Program-made: the position numbers and the translations under genes
Shown: one piece after another, positions 1 to 8,194 of the stretch
Position numbering within the stretch: the first letter of the stretch is position 1
Layout: each line of letters opens with the position of its first letter
Notes under the pieces: generated by a model
What the model was told of the DNA's origin: nothing
Databases searched by the model: none
The model's input: the letters and a program-made list of their open reading frames with translations, nothing else
NCBI RefSeq assembly: GCF_009498525.1
Contig: NZ_QSNT01000008.1
Location: 62,001-126,000 of the forward strand
Origin: Rhizobium sp. ICMP 5592
Lineage (GTDB): Bacteria; Pseudomonadota; Alphaproteobacteria; Rhizobiales; Rhizobiaceae
Direction: 5' to 3'
Length of the DNA stretch: 64,000 bases

Positions 1-181
1 CGAAGGTTGCCGGCCCAAGGCGGTTAACGCCCGGGTTCAGGGAGATTGGCTCCGGCTGCACGATCAGGTTCAGCGTGCCGCCCCTGTCTTCCGCAAAGGC
101 GGCGCCGGAGACAAGCGCCAGCCCGAGCAGGGCGCCCAGGAAACGAGAGGCCGTGTTTCTCGAAAGTCTGCCGAAAGCCAT
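1..181 (-). CDS. peptide-type ABC transporter substrate-binding protein, N-terminal part
   Basis: Reading leftward from an ATG at 179-181 gives about 60 residues and runs off the window edge. It starts MAFGRLSRNTASRF, continues with a hydrophobic core (GALLGLALVSGAAFA) that looks like a Sec signal peptide cleaved near AFA, then GGTLNLIVQPEP and LNPGVNRLG, which is the usual start of mature DppA/OppA-family (SBP_bac_5) proteins. It is divergent from a second, complete protein of the same family starting at 525, so the pair may share a control region. The ligand cannot be told from the fragment. The family assignment rests on the signal peptide plus the GGTLN motif. Confidence 0.75.
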   Translation of the reverse strand, partial: MAFGRLSRNTASRFLGALLGLALVSGAAFAEDRGGTLNLIVQPEPISLNPGVNRLGPATF

Positions 182-524
182 GAAAGTGGTCCGCTTATTG
201 TCTATAGATTTTATAGATTTATGCAGCAGAATATGCCGCTTGGCGTGGTCGATCCGTTCTAAAAAGCGTATTTGTTGAGGAAAATCGTGCTCTGTTTTCA
301 CCGTGCGGCAGCCCGCCGCGGGGCGGCCCATGCAAATGGCGAGTTCGGCGAATGACCGTGGTTCGGATGGAGGGCGGCCCCCAAACGGCATTCGTTTTCC
401 GACCAAACCAAATTTTCGGCAGTTTATTTCTTCGGCAGCCGCCGAATTGGAACGTTGCTTCGTTCCAATAATACATAAAAACTATAGAAAATAGCGGAAA
501 CAATCAAAGCCGAGGCAAACACCC
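182..524. promoter_or_regulatory. divergent intergenic region between two SBP genes
   Basis: This 343-base stretch separates two divergently transcribed binding-protein genes and must hold both promoters. It contains an AT-rich patch with a perfect tandem 9-bp repeat (TATAGATTT at 203-211 and 212-220), and a second AT-rich patch around 470-495 just before the rightward gene. Short open frames here have no family features and I treat them as chance. Confidence 0.4.
203..220. repeat. tandem 9-bp direct repeat
   Basis: TATAGATTT occurs twice back to back, about 20 bases upstream of the leftward SBP start. It could be a -10-like element or a regulator half-site pair; the function is not shown. 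Confidence 0.4.
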
Positions 525-2285
525 ATGCATATCACCGTCATTCTCCGATCCGCAGGGCGGATCGCCGTGCCTTTTCTCGCGGCTTACACGGCCCTTTGCA
601 CCCCAAGCTTCGCCGACGAGCCGAAATTCGGTGGTACGCTGCGCATCGCCTCGCTTGAATCAGATCTTGATGCTTTCGATCCACTCACCGGCTACAGCAC
701 TGAATCCTGGGAGATTTTGCGTGCGACGACACGCCAGCTCGTCACCTATCCCGGTTCACCGATCGGCCTCAAGGAAGACACGACGTTGGTGCCGGACCTG
801 GCCAAGTCCTGGGATGTCAGCCCGGACGGCAAGACTTATACGTTTCACCTGAAGGACGACATTTTCTTTTCCGGCTCTACCGAACGCAGGATCGTAGCCG
901 GCGATTTTGTTTACGGCATAAAACGCTTCTGCGACCCCAACAAGCAGGTTGCGGCCATCAATTATTTCAATCTCGTACTGTCGGGCTTCGTCGAGTACTG
1001 CAAGGATTTTTCCAAGGTGCCGACCGGGGACTTGGCGGCGAGTAAGGCCTTCATCGACAGTCACCAAATTTCGGGTGTATCCGCACCGGATGACAAGACC
1101 TTGGTGATCCATTCCGATACCAAGAATTACGACTTCCTCAATATTCTCTCGATGAATTTCGTATCGCCGGTGGCGTCTGAAATTGCGTCGAAATACTTCC
1201 CTGACTCAGTGGAATCGCGCAAAAATCTGCCATCGAGCGGGCCATATTATGTTGCCTCCTACGATCAGGGACAAAAGCTGGTGCTGAAGAAGGCCAAGAA
1301 TTTCAGGCCGGAATCGGACGAAGCTCGCAAGGCTTATGTCGACGAGATTGATGTCGATTTCACCGCCAACAGCGAAGACGCCATCGTCCAAAAGATTCAG
1401 ACCGGCGAGGCCGACCTCTCCCTCTATCTCGACACGCCTCCGCGTGGCACCATCCAGCAGTATGTATCCAAGAATAGCCCCTATCTGCACGCGACAAACA
1501 GCGGCTCGGCAAACTTCATCACCATAAACGCGCAGAAGAACGCCACCAGCGAAGGTATCGAGGCGTTGCGTAAGCCGCAGGTGCGCCAAGCCTTGTCATA
1601 TGCAGTCAATCGCGCCCATCTGGTTCAATCGCAAGGCGGATCGATAGCGGCTGTACCGCTGTCACAGATCATTACCTCTACTATTTCCGGATACGAGCAA
1701 TTCGATCCTTATCCAACTGAAGGCAACAAGGGAAATCCGGCAAAAGCGAGAGAGCTTTTGGCGAAGGCTGGTTATGCCAATGGCATCACGCTCGACGCGC
1801 TCTATCGCACCAACGCACAGAACGAAACGATCGCCGTAACTCTCAAAGAGGATTTGGCGGCTGCGGGCATCACGCTGAACCTAATCCCAGCGCCCGCCAG
1901 TGGATGGCGGGCTTACATTCAAGACCCGAAATCGCGTTGGGACGTGTTCCTGAACGGCAGCTTTTCGCCCGATTGGCAGGGCCCGAGCACGCGAATGCTG
2001 CTTGGTGGTTGGTTAAACTCGGATGCAGCACCCTGCGGTACCGGAAATGTGTACGCGATCTGCTACAGCAATCCCGAGCTGAACAAGCTCGCTGCCGAGG
2101 CTTATCCTTCCGACAATGCCAACCCACTCTGGACCAAAGCGGACAAGATCGTCTCAACTGATCTGCCTTGGATCCCGCTCTTCGAAAAACGCAGGATTGC
2201 CATTACCTCAGACCGCATCACCCACTGGGTATGGTCTTCGCTCGCGGTGCAGGCTGATATCACCAACATTGCGGTGAAGAACTAG
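525..2285 (+). CDS. peptide/oligopeptide-type ABC transporter substrate-binding protein
   Basis: This 586-residue periplasmic binding protein of the DppA/OppA (SBP_bac_5) family delivers its ligand to the importer encoded downstream. Residues 1-30 form a signal peptide ending SFADEP. The mature start GGTLRIASLESDLDAFDP, the block around residues 88-110 (DLAKSWDVSPDGKTYTFHL) and the DVFLNGSFSPDW segment in the C-terminal half are typical of the family, and the length is normal. The gene leads an operon with a fused ATPase (2299) and two permeases (3902, 4857). Flavin-dependent oxidoreductase genes follow, so the ligand may be something other than a peptide, for example an organosulfur compound; that is an inference from context. 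Confidence 0.88.
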   Translation: MHITVILRSAGRIAVPFLAAYTALCTPSFADEPKFGGTLRIASLESDLDAFDPLTGYSTESWEILRATTRQLVTYPGSPIGLKEDTTLVPDLAKSWDVSPDGKTYTFHLKDDIFFSGSTERRIVAGDFVYGIKRFCDPNKQVAAINYFNLVLSGFVEYCKDFSKVPTGDLAASKAFIDSHQISGVSAPDDKTLVIHSDTKNYDFLNILSMNFVSPVASEIASKYFPDSVESRKNLPSSGPYYVASYDQGQKLVLKKAKNFRPESDEARKAYVDEIDVDFTANSEDAIVQKIQTGEADLSLYLDTPPRGTIQQYVSKNSPYLHATNSGSANFITINAQKNATSEGIEALRKPQVRQALSYAVNRAHLVQSQGGSIAAVPLSQIITSTISGYEQFDPYPTEGNKGNPAKARELLAKAGYANGITLDALYRTNAQNETIAVTLKEDLAAAGITLNLIPAPASGWRAYIQDPKSRWDVFLNGSFSPDWQGPSTRMLLGGWLNSDAAPCGTGNVYAICYSNPELNKLAAEAYPSDNANPLWTKADKIVSTDLPWIPLFEKRRIAITSDRITHWVWSSLAVQADITNIAVKN

Positions 2286-2298
2286 GCGGCGCAGCTGA

Positions 2299-3909
2299 AT
2301 GTCCGTCTTCTCCGTAAATGATCTAAAAGTTCGCTTTGGTGGTTTCCAGGCGGTGAGGGGGGTCTCTTTCGGTATCGAAGCCGGAAAGACCCTCGCAATT
2401 GTCGGCGAATCCGGGTCAGGCAAGAGCGCCAGTCTTCTCGGCGCGACGGGACTCTTGCCGGCTTCTGCCGTGGTGGAGGGCAGCGTGCAGCACCGCGGTC
2501 GAGAGATCCTCGGTCTGCCCGATAGGGAATTGCGCAAGCTTCGCGGCGCGAAGATCGGTTTCGTCTTCCAGGATCCGCTCAGCAACCTGCACCCTCTGAA
2601 GACGATCGGCGAACAGATCGGCGAGGCGATCTCCGTCCATGATAGAGTGGGTCGCTGGGAAAAGCGCGAGCGCGTGCTGGCGCTGCTCGACGATGTCGGC
2701 ATTGCTGACCCGCAAGCGCGGCTCACGGATTACCCACGCCACCTCTCAGGCGGCATGCGCCAGCGAGTGATGATCGCCATCGCCATCGCTCTCGATCCCG
2801 GACTGATCATTGCGGACGAGCCGACGACGGCTCTCGACGTGACCGTCCAGGCAGCCATTCTCGATCTTCTCAAGCGTCTGCAGCAAAAGCACGGAACTGC
2901 GCTGATTTTCGTCAGCCACGATCTCGCTGTTGTGTCCGACATTGCCGATGATGTGGTCGTCATGCGCGACGGGGTCGTCGTGGAAAAAGCATCCGCAACC
3001 GAGATCTATCGCCGGCCGCAGCAGGATTACACCCGGGAACTGTTAGGCGCGGCGCGCCTCGGCGGCCCGAAGGTTTATGCGGTCGGCGGAGGCTTGGAGG
3101 CGACCCGCCCCCTGCTCGCGGTGCAGGCCATCGCCCGTTCATTCAGATCGCGTTCGGTGCTCGATGGCGTCTCCTTCACCATACGCGAAGGAGAGATCCT
3201 CGGCCTAGTAGGTGAGTCCGGCTCGGGCAAATCGACCATAGGACGTCTGATCGCCGGTCTGGATCGGCCTGACTCGGGTCTTATCAGCTTGCGGGGAAGG
3301 GATTATTCCCGACCCGGATCGAGCGACGTCGTACTGCAGGGCGATCTGCGCAGGTCTATCCAGGTGGTATTTCAGGATCCTTATGCCAGCCTCAACCCGA
3401 GACGGCGGGTCGAGGCCATCCTCTCCGATCCTTTTGTCATTCATGGCGTAACCGGCAAGGCGGAACTGCACGATAGAGTGAAACAGCTTGTGAGCGACGT
3501 GGAATTGCCACTTGAGATTCTGGACCGGTTACCGTCGCAATTGTCCGGCGGCCAACGGCAGCGTGTCGCTATTGCGCGAGCGATCGCGCTCCGGCCCTCG
3601 CTAATCGTCGCCGATGAACCGGTTTCTGCTCTCGATATCACCACCCAGGCACGGGTCATCCGGCTCCTTGCCCGCCTTCGCGATAAGCTCGGAGTCTCCT
3701 TCCTATTCATTTCACATGATCTTGGCGTCATCGGCGAACTGTGTGACCGGGTGATCGTGTTGGAAAAGGGTCAGATCGTCGAGACCGGCCCGACACGACA
3801 GGTCTTCGAGCGCCCGGTCCACGACTACACTCGCCAGTTGCTCGCATCCATTCCGGGACGAAAACGACTGCCGGCAGACGCCGAGCTTGAGGATGCGAGC
3901 CATGGCTGA
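2299..3909 (+). CDS. dipeptide-type ABC transporter, fused DppD-DppF ATP-binding protein
   Basis: 536 residues with two complete nucleotide-binding domains in one chain. Domain 1 has Walker A GESGSGKS at residues 36-43, a Q-loop (VFQDPLSNLHP), signature LSGGMRQRV and Walker B LIIADEPTTALD. Domain 2 has Walker A GESGSGKST near residue 310, VFQDPYASLNP, signature LSGGQRQRVAIARA and LIVADEPVSALD. Such fusions replace separate DppD and DppF subunits in many alphaproteobacterial importers. It starts 13 bases after the SBP gene and its end overlaps the next gene by 8 bases (ATGGCTGA), indicating translational coupling. Confidence 0.93.
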   Translation: MSVFSVNDLKVRFGGFQAVRGVSFGIEAGKTLAIVGESGSGKSASLLGATGLLPASAVVEGSVQHRGREILGLPDRELRKLRGAKIGFVFQDPLSNLHPLKTIGEQIGEAISVHDRVGRWEKRERVLALLDDVGIADPQARLTDYPRHLSGGMRQRVMIAIAIALDPGLIIADEPTTALDVTVQAAILDLLKRLQQKHGTALIFVSHDLAVVSDIADDVVVMRDGVVVEKASATEIYRRPQQDYTRELLGAARLGGPKVYAVGGGLEATRPLLAVQAIARSFRSRSVLDGVSFTIREGEILGLVGESGSGKSTIGRLIAGLDRPDSGLISLRGRDYSRPGSSDVVLQGDLRRSIQVVFQDPYASLNPRRRVEAILSDPFVIHGVTGKAELHDRVKQLVSDVELPLEILDRLPSQLSGGQRQRVAIARAIALRPSLIVADEPVSALDITTQARVIRLLARLRDKLGVSFLFISHDLGVIGELCDRVIVLEKGQIVETGPTRQVFERPVHDYTRQLLASIPGRKRLPADAELEDASHG

Positions 3910-4852
3910 CCGCATTCAGTCTGCAGCCGCCCTTCCTCTTTCCGGCCAGGGGCCGTCGCCGGCCATCTTATTTTTGAAGAGGCTGTGGCGCGAGAGGGCG
4001 GTGCGCGCCGGCGCCGGCATCGTCGGCTTCGTCCTGCTGGCAGCGCTGCTGGCGCCGGCAGTCGGCTACCTTCTGGGGCACGGTCCCATGGAGCAGTTCC
4101 AGGATACGGCGCTCGATGAAATGGGATTGCCCGTCGGCCCGACACTCGCGTTTCCCCTCGGAGCCGATGGGAACGGCCGCGATGTTCTGGTCAGAACCCT
4201 CTATGGTGCGCAGGTTTCGCTGATCGTTGGCATTCCGGCGACAACGATCGCAATGATCATCGGTACGGCCATCGGCCTGGTCAGCGGTTTTTTCGCAGGC
4301 CGAACGGATCGTGTCATTTCGCAGGGCATCGACGTCGCTTTGTCCTTTCCATTCGTGGTGACGGCACTCAGCCTTTTGTCGCTCAACCGCGGGGGAACGG
4401 GTCAGCCGATCATTCCGCCGGTCGTCGTGGTGATCCTCGTCATCTCCTTGTTTTCTTGGGCCTACTTCGCACGCCTCACGCGTGGGCTCGTGTCGGAACT
4501 GCGTGCGAGTCCGATGGTTGAAGCCTCGCGCACTATCGGCGCCTCATGGATACGCATCATCTGGTTCGATGTTCTGCCGAACATCTTGCCGACACTATTT
4601 GTTTACTGGGCCGTGCAACTGCCCGCCAACATCGTCGCGGAGGCGACGCTCTCCTTCCTCGGTCTTGGCATCCAGGCACCAACGCCCAGCTGGGGCAATA
4701 TGATCGCCGAAGCGCAACGGACCTCCCTCTATCAGAATCAGCCCTGGTTTCTGGCAGGTCCCGGCCTTGCGTTGTTCCTGACGGTTGTGGGCTTCAACAC
4801 GCTGAGCGCTGGCTTGAGGAACGTGCTCGACCCTCATCGCAGACGGATCTGA
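3902..4852 (+). CDS. ABC transporter permease, DppC type
   Basis: An inner-membrane permease of the BPD_transp_1 family, about 316 residues. I chose the ATG at 3902 (MADRIQSA), which overlaps the ATPase stop; an in-frame TTG at 3887 would add five residues. The N-terminal segment with one membrane span (AGIVGFVLLAALLAPAVGYLL) followed by a periplasmic loop with GADGNGRDVLVRTLYGAQVSL is characteristic of DppC/OppC. The EAA-type loop is EASRTIGASWIRIIWFDVLPN, near residue 215, and the C-terminus FNTLSAGLRNVLDPH is diagnostic for DppC. It pairs with the DppB-type permease at 4857; the order C before B is reversed from the E. coli dpp arrangement. Confidence 0.92.
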   Translation: MADRIQSAAALPLSGQGPSPAILFLKRLWRERAVRAGAGIVGFVLLAALLAPAVGYLLGHGPMEQFQDTALDEMGLPVGPTLAFPLGADGNGRDVLVRTLYGAQVSLIVGIPATTIAMIIGTAIGLVSGFFAGRTDRVISQGIDVALSFPFVVTALSLLSLNRGGTGQPIIPPVVVVILVISLFSWAYFARLTRGLVSELRASPMVEASRTIGASWIRIIWFDVLPNILPTLFVYWAVQLPANIVAEATLSFLGLGIQAPTPSWGNMIAEAQRTSLYQNQPWFLAGPGLALFLTVVGFNTLSAGLRNVLDPHRRRI

Positions 4853-4856
4853 GATC

Positions 4857-5849
4857 ATGGCAAAACAGTTTTCAACCGTTATCTTGCGTTCGATTTCGAC
4901 GCTGGTGATCGTTCTCATCTTGTCGTTCTTCGTCACTCGGATCGCCTACCGCAATCCTGCAGCGATGCTCGCTCCGCGCAACGCAACACAAGAGACGATC
5001 GACGCTGTTGCGCGCTCACTCCGCCTCGATGAACCGTGGTATTTGCAGCTGTGGCATTATCTGTTCCGCGGTCCGGATATCCAGGGTGCGCCGATGGGAT
5101 TGATGCACTGGCCGCCGGCTCTTGGGTTTTCCTTTCGTAAGCAGGCGCCCGTTACTGACCTTATTCTCGCCAAGGCACCTGTGACACTCTCTTTGGCGCT
5201 TGGCGCGTTGGTGATCTGGATGGCGATCGCCGTCATCTCTGGCGTTGTTGCGGCGCGTTGGCAGGGCCGTTTCATTGACCACGTGCTCGCTTTCTTCGCC
5301 TATGTCAGTCTTTCGGTTCCTACCTTTCTGAGCGGCATCCTGATCTCCTATTTCTTTTTTTTCCAACTTTCGAACCACGGCATCCCCTGGTTCCCGAGCA
5401 GTGGTTATGTGCCGATGACTGAGGATCCGTTACAATGGGCGCGGCATTTGCTGCTTCCATGGGCGACGCTCGCGATTGCCGAAATCGGGATTTTCCAGCG
5501 CGTCGTCAGGGCGAGTATGCTTGACGTGCTTGGGCATGATTACATCCGAACCGCGCGTGCCAAAGGCGTTTCCGAGCCTCGGATCTACTTCTCTCATGCC
5601 CTGAAATCGGCATTGAATCCCATTTTGACGCTCGGTGGCCTGGAACTCGGCGCTATCATGGGCGGAGCAATCGTGACGGAAACCATATTCGGCCTCGATG
5701 GAGTCGGTCGCATGGCAATCGCTGCAGCGCTGGATGGCGATTTCCCCGTCGTCATCGGTACGACCATCTTTGCAGCCTCCGCTTTCATCGTCACGACACT
5801 CGCGGTCGACCTTCTCGCTCAGTGGCGCGATCCGGCGAATCGAAACTGA
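4857..5849 (+). CDS. ABC transporter permease, DppB type
   Basis: 330-residue integral membrane protein of the DppB/OppB family. It starts with one membrane span (LVIVLILSFFVTRIAY) and has the N-terminal NPAAMLAPRNATQETI and SLRLDEPWYLQLWHYL elements that DppB proteins use before the second span. The cytoplasmic coupling motif is RVVRASMLDVLGHDYIRTAR followed by AKG, near residue 225, and the protein ends with a DGDFPVVIGTTIF span region. It begins 4 bases after the DppC-type gene and is the last gene of the importer. The following oxidoreductase operon begins 138 bases later with its own ribosome-binding site. Confidence 0.92.
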   Translation: MAKQFSTVILRSISTLVIVLILSFFVTRIAYRNPAAMLAPRNATQETIDAVARSLRLDEPWYLQLWHYLFRGPDIQGAPMGLMHWPPALGFSFRKQAPVTDLILAKAPVTLSLALGALVIWMAIAVISGVVAARWQGRFIDHVLAFFAYVSLSVPTFLSGILISYFFFFQLSNHGIPWFPSSGYVPMTEDPLQWARHLLLPWATLAIAEIGIFQRVVRASMLDVLGHDYIRTARAKGVSEPRIYFSHALKSALNPILTLGGLELGAIMGGAIVTETIFGLDGVGRMAIAAALDGDFPVVIGTTIFAASAFIVTTLAVDLLAQWRDPANRN

Positions 5850-5987
5850 ACATGCTGGCGGATACTGCTCCCCTTTTCGACCCGAAAAAAGCCTAGGCAT
5901 GAGACCAGCGCGCGCGCGACCGACCAAGCTGGGAATCGCACTCCACACAGTTCCTGACTCAGAAAGACTAACAAGGAGAGTACTAAG

Positions 5988-7238
5988 ATGACCGCAGTGG
6001 ACGCCCCGACTTCGCTGACCTATTTGCGCCCTGCCACCGCGGATGAAGAAACGCTCGTGACGCGCTTCCAGCCGATCTTCGACCGTATCGCCGAGGGCAA
6101 TGTCGAGCGCGAGCGCAATCGCACCTTTCCCGTCGAGCAGGTGCAGTGGCTTAAGGATGCCGACTTCGCTCTGTTGCGTGTAGCCGAGGAGTTTGGTGGG
6201 TGGGGCGCCTCGCTTGAACAGACGTATTACCTCTTGGCTTTGCTGGCGGAGGCCGACGCGAATGTCGCCCACGTATGGCGCAATCACCTAGCCTTCATCG
6301 AAGATCGTCTCAACGCGCGGCCGTCGCCCACCAACGACCGCTGGTTCCAGCGCTTCCGTGACCGCGAGTTCGTTGGCGGCGGCTGGACGGAGGCCAACAA
6401 CGGCACGTATGCCACCATAAAGACGACCGTCACACGCGAAGGCGATCACTACAAGGTTACCGGCGCGAAGTTCTATGCCACTGGTAGCCTCTATGCCGAC
6501 TGGCTCGACGTGATCGGCAAGGGCGAAGACGGCTCGCTCATCACCACCTTGGTCAACCGCCACCAACCGGGCGTCGTGCTTACTGACGACTGGCCAGGTT
6601 TTGGCCAGCGCACCACGGCAAGCGGCAGCGCGACCTACCGGGACGCCATCGCGTACGAAGGTGACGTTTTTCCGGCGAGCGAGCGTGTGGTTTATCAAGG
6701 GCATTTCTATCAAACGGCGCTGCTGGCCGTGCTTACTGGCATTACTCGCGCGATTCTGCGCGACGGTATCACGGCGCTCAAGTCGCGTGGGCGCAACTAC
6801 CCGCAAGGTCTCAACGAGGTACCGGCGCTTGATCCGCAACTGCTGCAGGTGATCGGCGAGGTATCGGTGCGGGTTTTCTCGACGGAGGCTGCGTTGCGCC
6901 GTGCCGCAAACTCGCTCGACCTCATCGCCGCCGCCCACGCGGCCGGCGATGTCGCATTGCGCGAAAAGCGCTCCATCGCTGGAGAAGTGGCTGTATCGCA
7001 GGCGCAACTCGCGATCATCGACGGCGTCCTCTACGCGGCTACGCATGTCTTCGGCGCCCTCGGCGCGTCCGCGACCTCCGAGGAATCCGCGCTCGACCGC
7101 CATTGGCGCAATGCGCGCACGCTCGCCTCCCATAACCCGGTCGCCTACAAGGCCCGCATCCTCGGCGATTACTTCGTCAACGACAAGTCACCCGTGTCGA
7201 GCATCGCCCGGCTCGGCCGCGGTGGCCAAGGCAACTAA
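5988..7238 (+). CDS. acyl-CoA dehydrogenase-fold flavoprotein (SfnB/DszC-like)
   Basis: 416 residues of the acyl-CoA dehydrogenase superfamily. A good ribosome-binding site (AAGGAGAG) precedes the ATG at 5988. The N-terminal helical domain contains VEQVQWLKDADFALLRVAEE and FGGWGASLEQTYYLLALLAE; the middle domain has GGWTEANNGTYATIKTTVTR and VTGAKFYATGSLYADW, and the C-terminal domain includes a helix with GALGASATSEESALDRHWRN. The pattern fits the SfnB/DszC-type branch, which uses reduced flavin as a monooxygenase rather than oxidising an acyl-CoA. The pairing with LLM flavoproteins at 7251 and 8195 supports a two-step flavin-dependent desulfurisation or similar oxidative cleavage. Substrate unknown. 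Confidence 0.85.
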   Translation: MTAVDAPTSLTYLRPATADEETLVTRFQPIFDRIAEGNVERERNRTFPVEQVQWLKDADFALLRVAEEFGGWGASLEQTYYLLALLAEADANVAHVWRNHLAFIEDRLNARPSPTNDRWFQRFRDREFVGGGWTEANNGTYATIKTTVTREGDHYKVTGAKFYATGSLYADWLDVIGKGEDGSLITTLVNRHQPGVVLTDDWPGFGQRTTASGSATYRDAIAYEGDVFPASERVVYQGHFYQTALLAVLTGITRAILRDGITALKSRGRNYPQGLNEVPALDPQLLQVIGEVSVRVFSTEAALRRAANSLDLIAAAHAAGDVALREKRSIAGEVAVSQAQLAIIDGVLYAATHVFGALGASATSEESALDRHWRNARTLASHNPVAYKARILGDYFVNDKSPVSSIARLGRGGQGN

Positions 7239-7250
7239 GGAGACGGTACG

Positions 7251-8174
7251 ATGACGACACCCTACCTAGCACTTGGCCTTGCCGGGACGCACCTGGTGGA
7301 ACTCACGACAAATCGCGCGCTACTGTCGCGGTGGGATGCGTTGCCGGTTGCGTACAGCGTGCTGGGGATCGACCGCGTCGATGGCAGCGCACCAGCACCG
7401 GTCACGCTTACGAGCAGTGCTGTCGGCGCGACCTTGGCGGGCGCCACGAAGTATGGTCGTTTTCTCTTCACCGCGACGCCGCAGCGCGACCACCCATACA
7501 ATATCGCACGCCGCGTTGCCTCGCTTGCCCATCTATCGCGTGGTCGCAGCGGCTTGCTGATCGGGGTGCGCGATGTCTATGCGCCCGAAGGTCCAAAGGA
7601 AGCACCGGCCTGGGGTGGAGCGGGGCTCGGCGGTGGTGCGCCACTCAACGCTCAGACGGCCTACGACGCAGCCTGCGCGGTGCGAGCTCTCGAGCAGAGC
7701 TGGCCGCATGACTCGATCATCGGCGACCGTGACACCGGCATCCTGGTGGAGTCGAACCGCATCGTGCATGTCGATATCGACAACAGCTTCTCGATCGCAG
7801 GGCCGTTGAACGCGCCCGAGCCAGCGACAGGCGCGTCGGTGATTGCCTGGTACGCCGCAACGGTGGCGGACATCCCGCCTGTGAGTGGTAACAACCCCAT
7901 CGAGCTCGTCCTCGGTGATGCGGGCTCTGTGCCGGTGGTAGCGCTGGGCGAGGAGCCTCCAGCAGCTGCAGTCGCGGGTGTCGTACTGCGCGCAAACCTT
8001 GAGCAGTCGGTGGCTGACCTGCTCGACACCGCTGAGCGGTGGCTTGCCGACGGCTTTGCTACCATCGCGCTCGGCGGATCTCTGCGCGCCGCGCTCAACC
8101 TGCCGGCACCAGCGCCGCGACCGTCCTCGGCGCGCGCCGCTTTTCCTTTGCCGCAACCGCGCGTCTCTCTATAG
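7251..8174 (+). CDS. divergent, probably non-catalytic LLM-family (bacterial luciferase-like) protein
   Basis: 307 residues without an obvious standard match, but readable as a shrunken luciferase-like monooxygenase. The segment HPYNIARRVASLAHLSRGRS aligns with the family motif seen next door (NPF-LA-RF-S-DH-TGGRA), VRALEQSWPHDSIIGDRDTG matches the VRALWxSWxxDAxxGDxxTG block, and VDIDNSFSIAGPLNAPEPATG matches the H-xGxxFxVxGPLNxPRPPQG block. The N-terminal FMN-barrel strands and the C-terminal region are shortened. It sits 12 bases after the acyl-CoA-dehydrogenase-fold gene and 20 bases before a full-length LLM gene. It may be a helper subunit, as LuxB is to LuxA, or a decaying paralogue. The frame is intact, which argues for selection. 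Confidence 0.6.
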   Translation: MTTPYLALGLAGTHLVELTTNRALLSRWDALPVAYSVLGIDRVDGSAPAPVTLTSSAVGATLAGATKYGRFLFTATPQRDHPYNIARRVASLAHLSRGRSGLLIGVRDVYAPEGPKEAPAWGGAGLGGGAPLNAQTAYDAACAVRALEQSWPHDSIIGDRDTGILVESNRIVHVDIDNSFSIAGPLNAPEPATGASVIAWYAATVADIPPVSGNNPIELVLGDAGSVPVVALGEEPPAAAVAGVVLRANLEQSVADLLDTAERWLADGFATIALGGSLRAALNLPAPAPRPSSARAAFPLPQPRVSL

Positions 8175-8194
8175 ACAACAACGGGACATCACTC

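Noticed and set aside
181..192. TGAAAGTGGTCC near the left SBP start resembles the IS3 left end at 9703
   Set aside because: Only 12 bases agree, the flanks differ and no transposase lies nearby; probably chance.
303..494. 63-residue plus-strand frame upstream of the SBP gene
   Set aside because: No ribosome-binding site, no domain features, and it fills a divergent control region.
5430..6287. 285-codon minus-strand frame opposite the DppB-type gene
   Set aside because: It is a shadow of the permease and flavoprotein genes with no family motifs.
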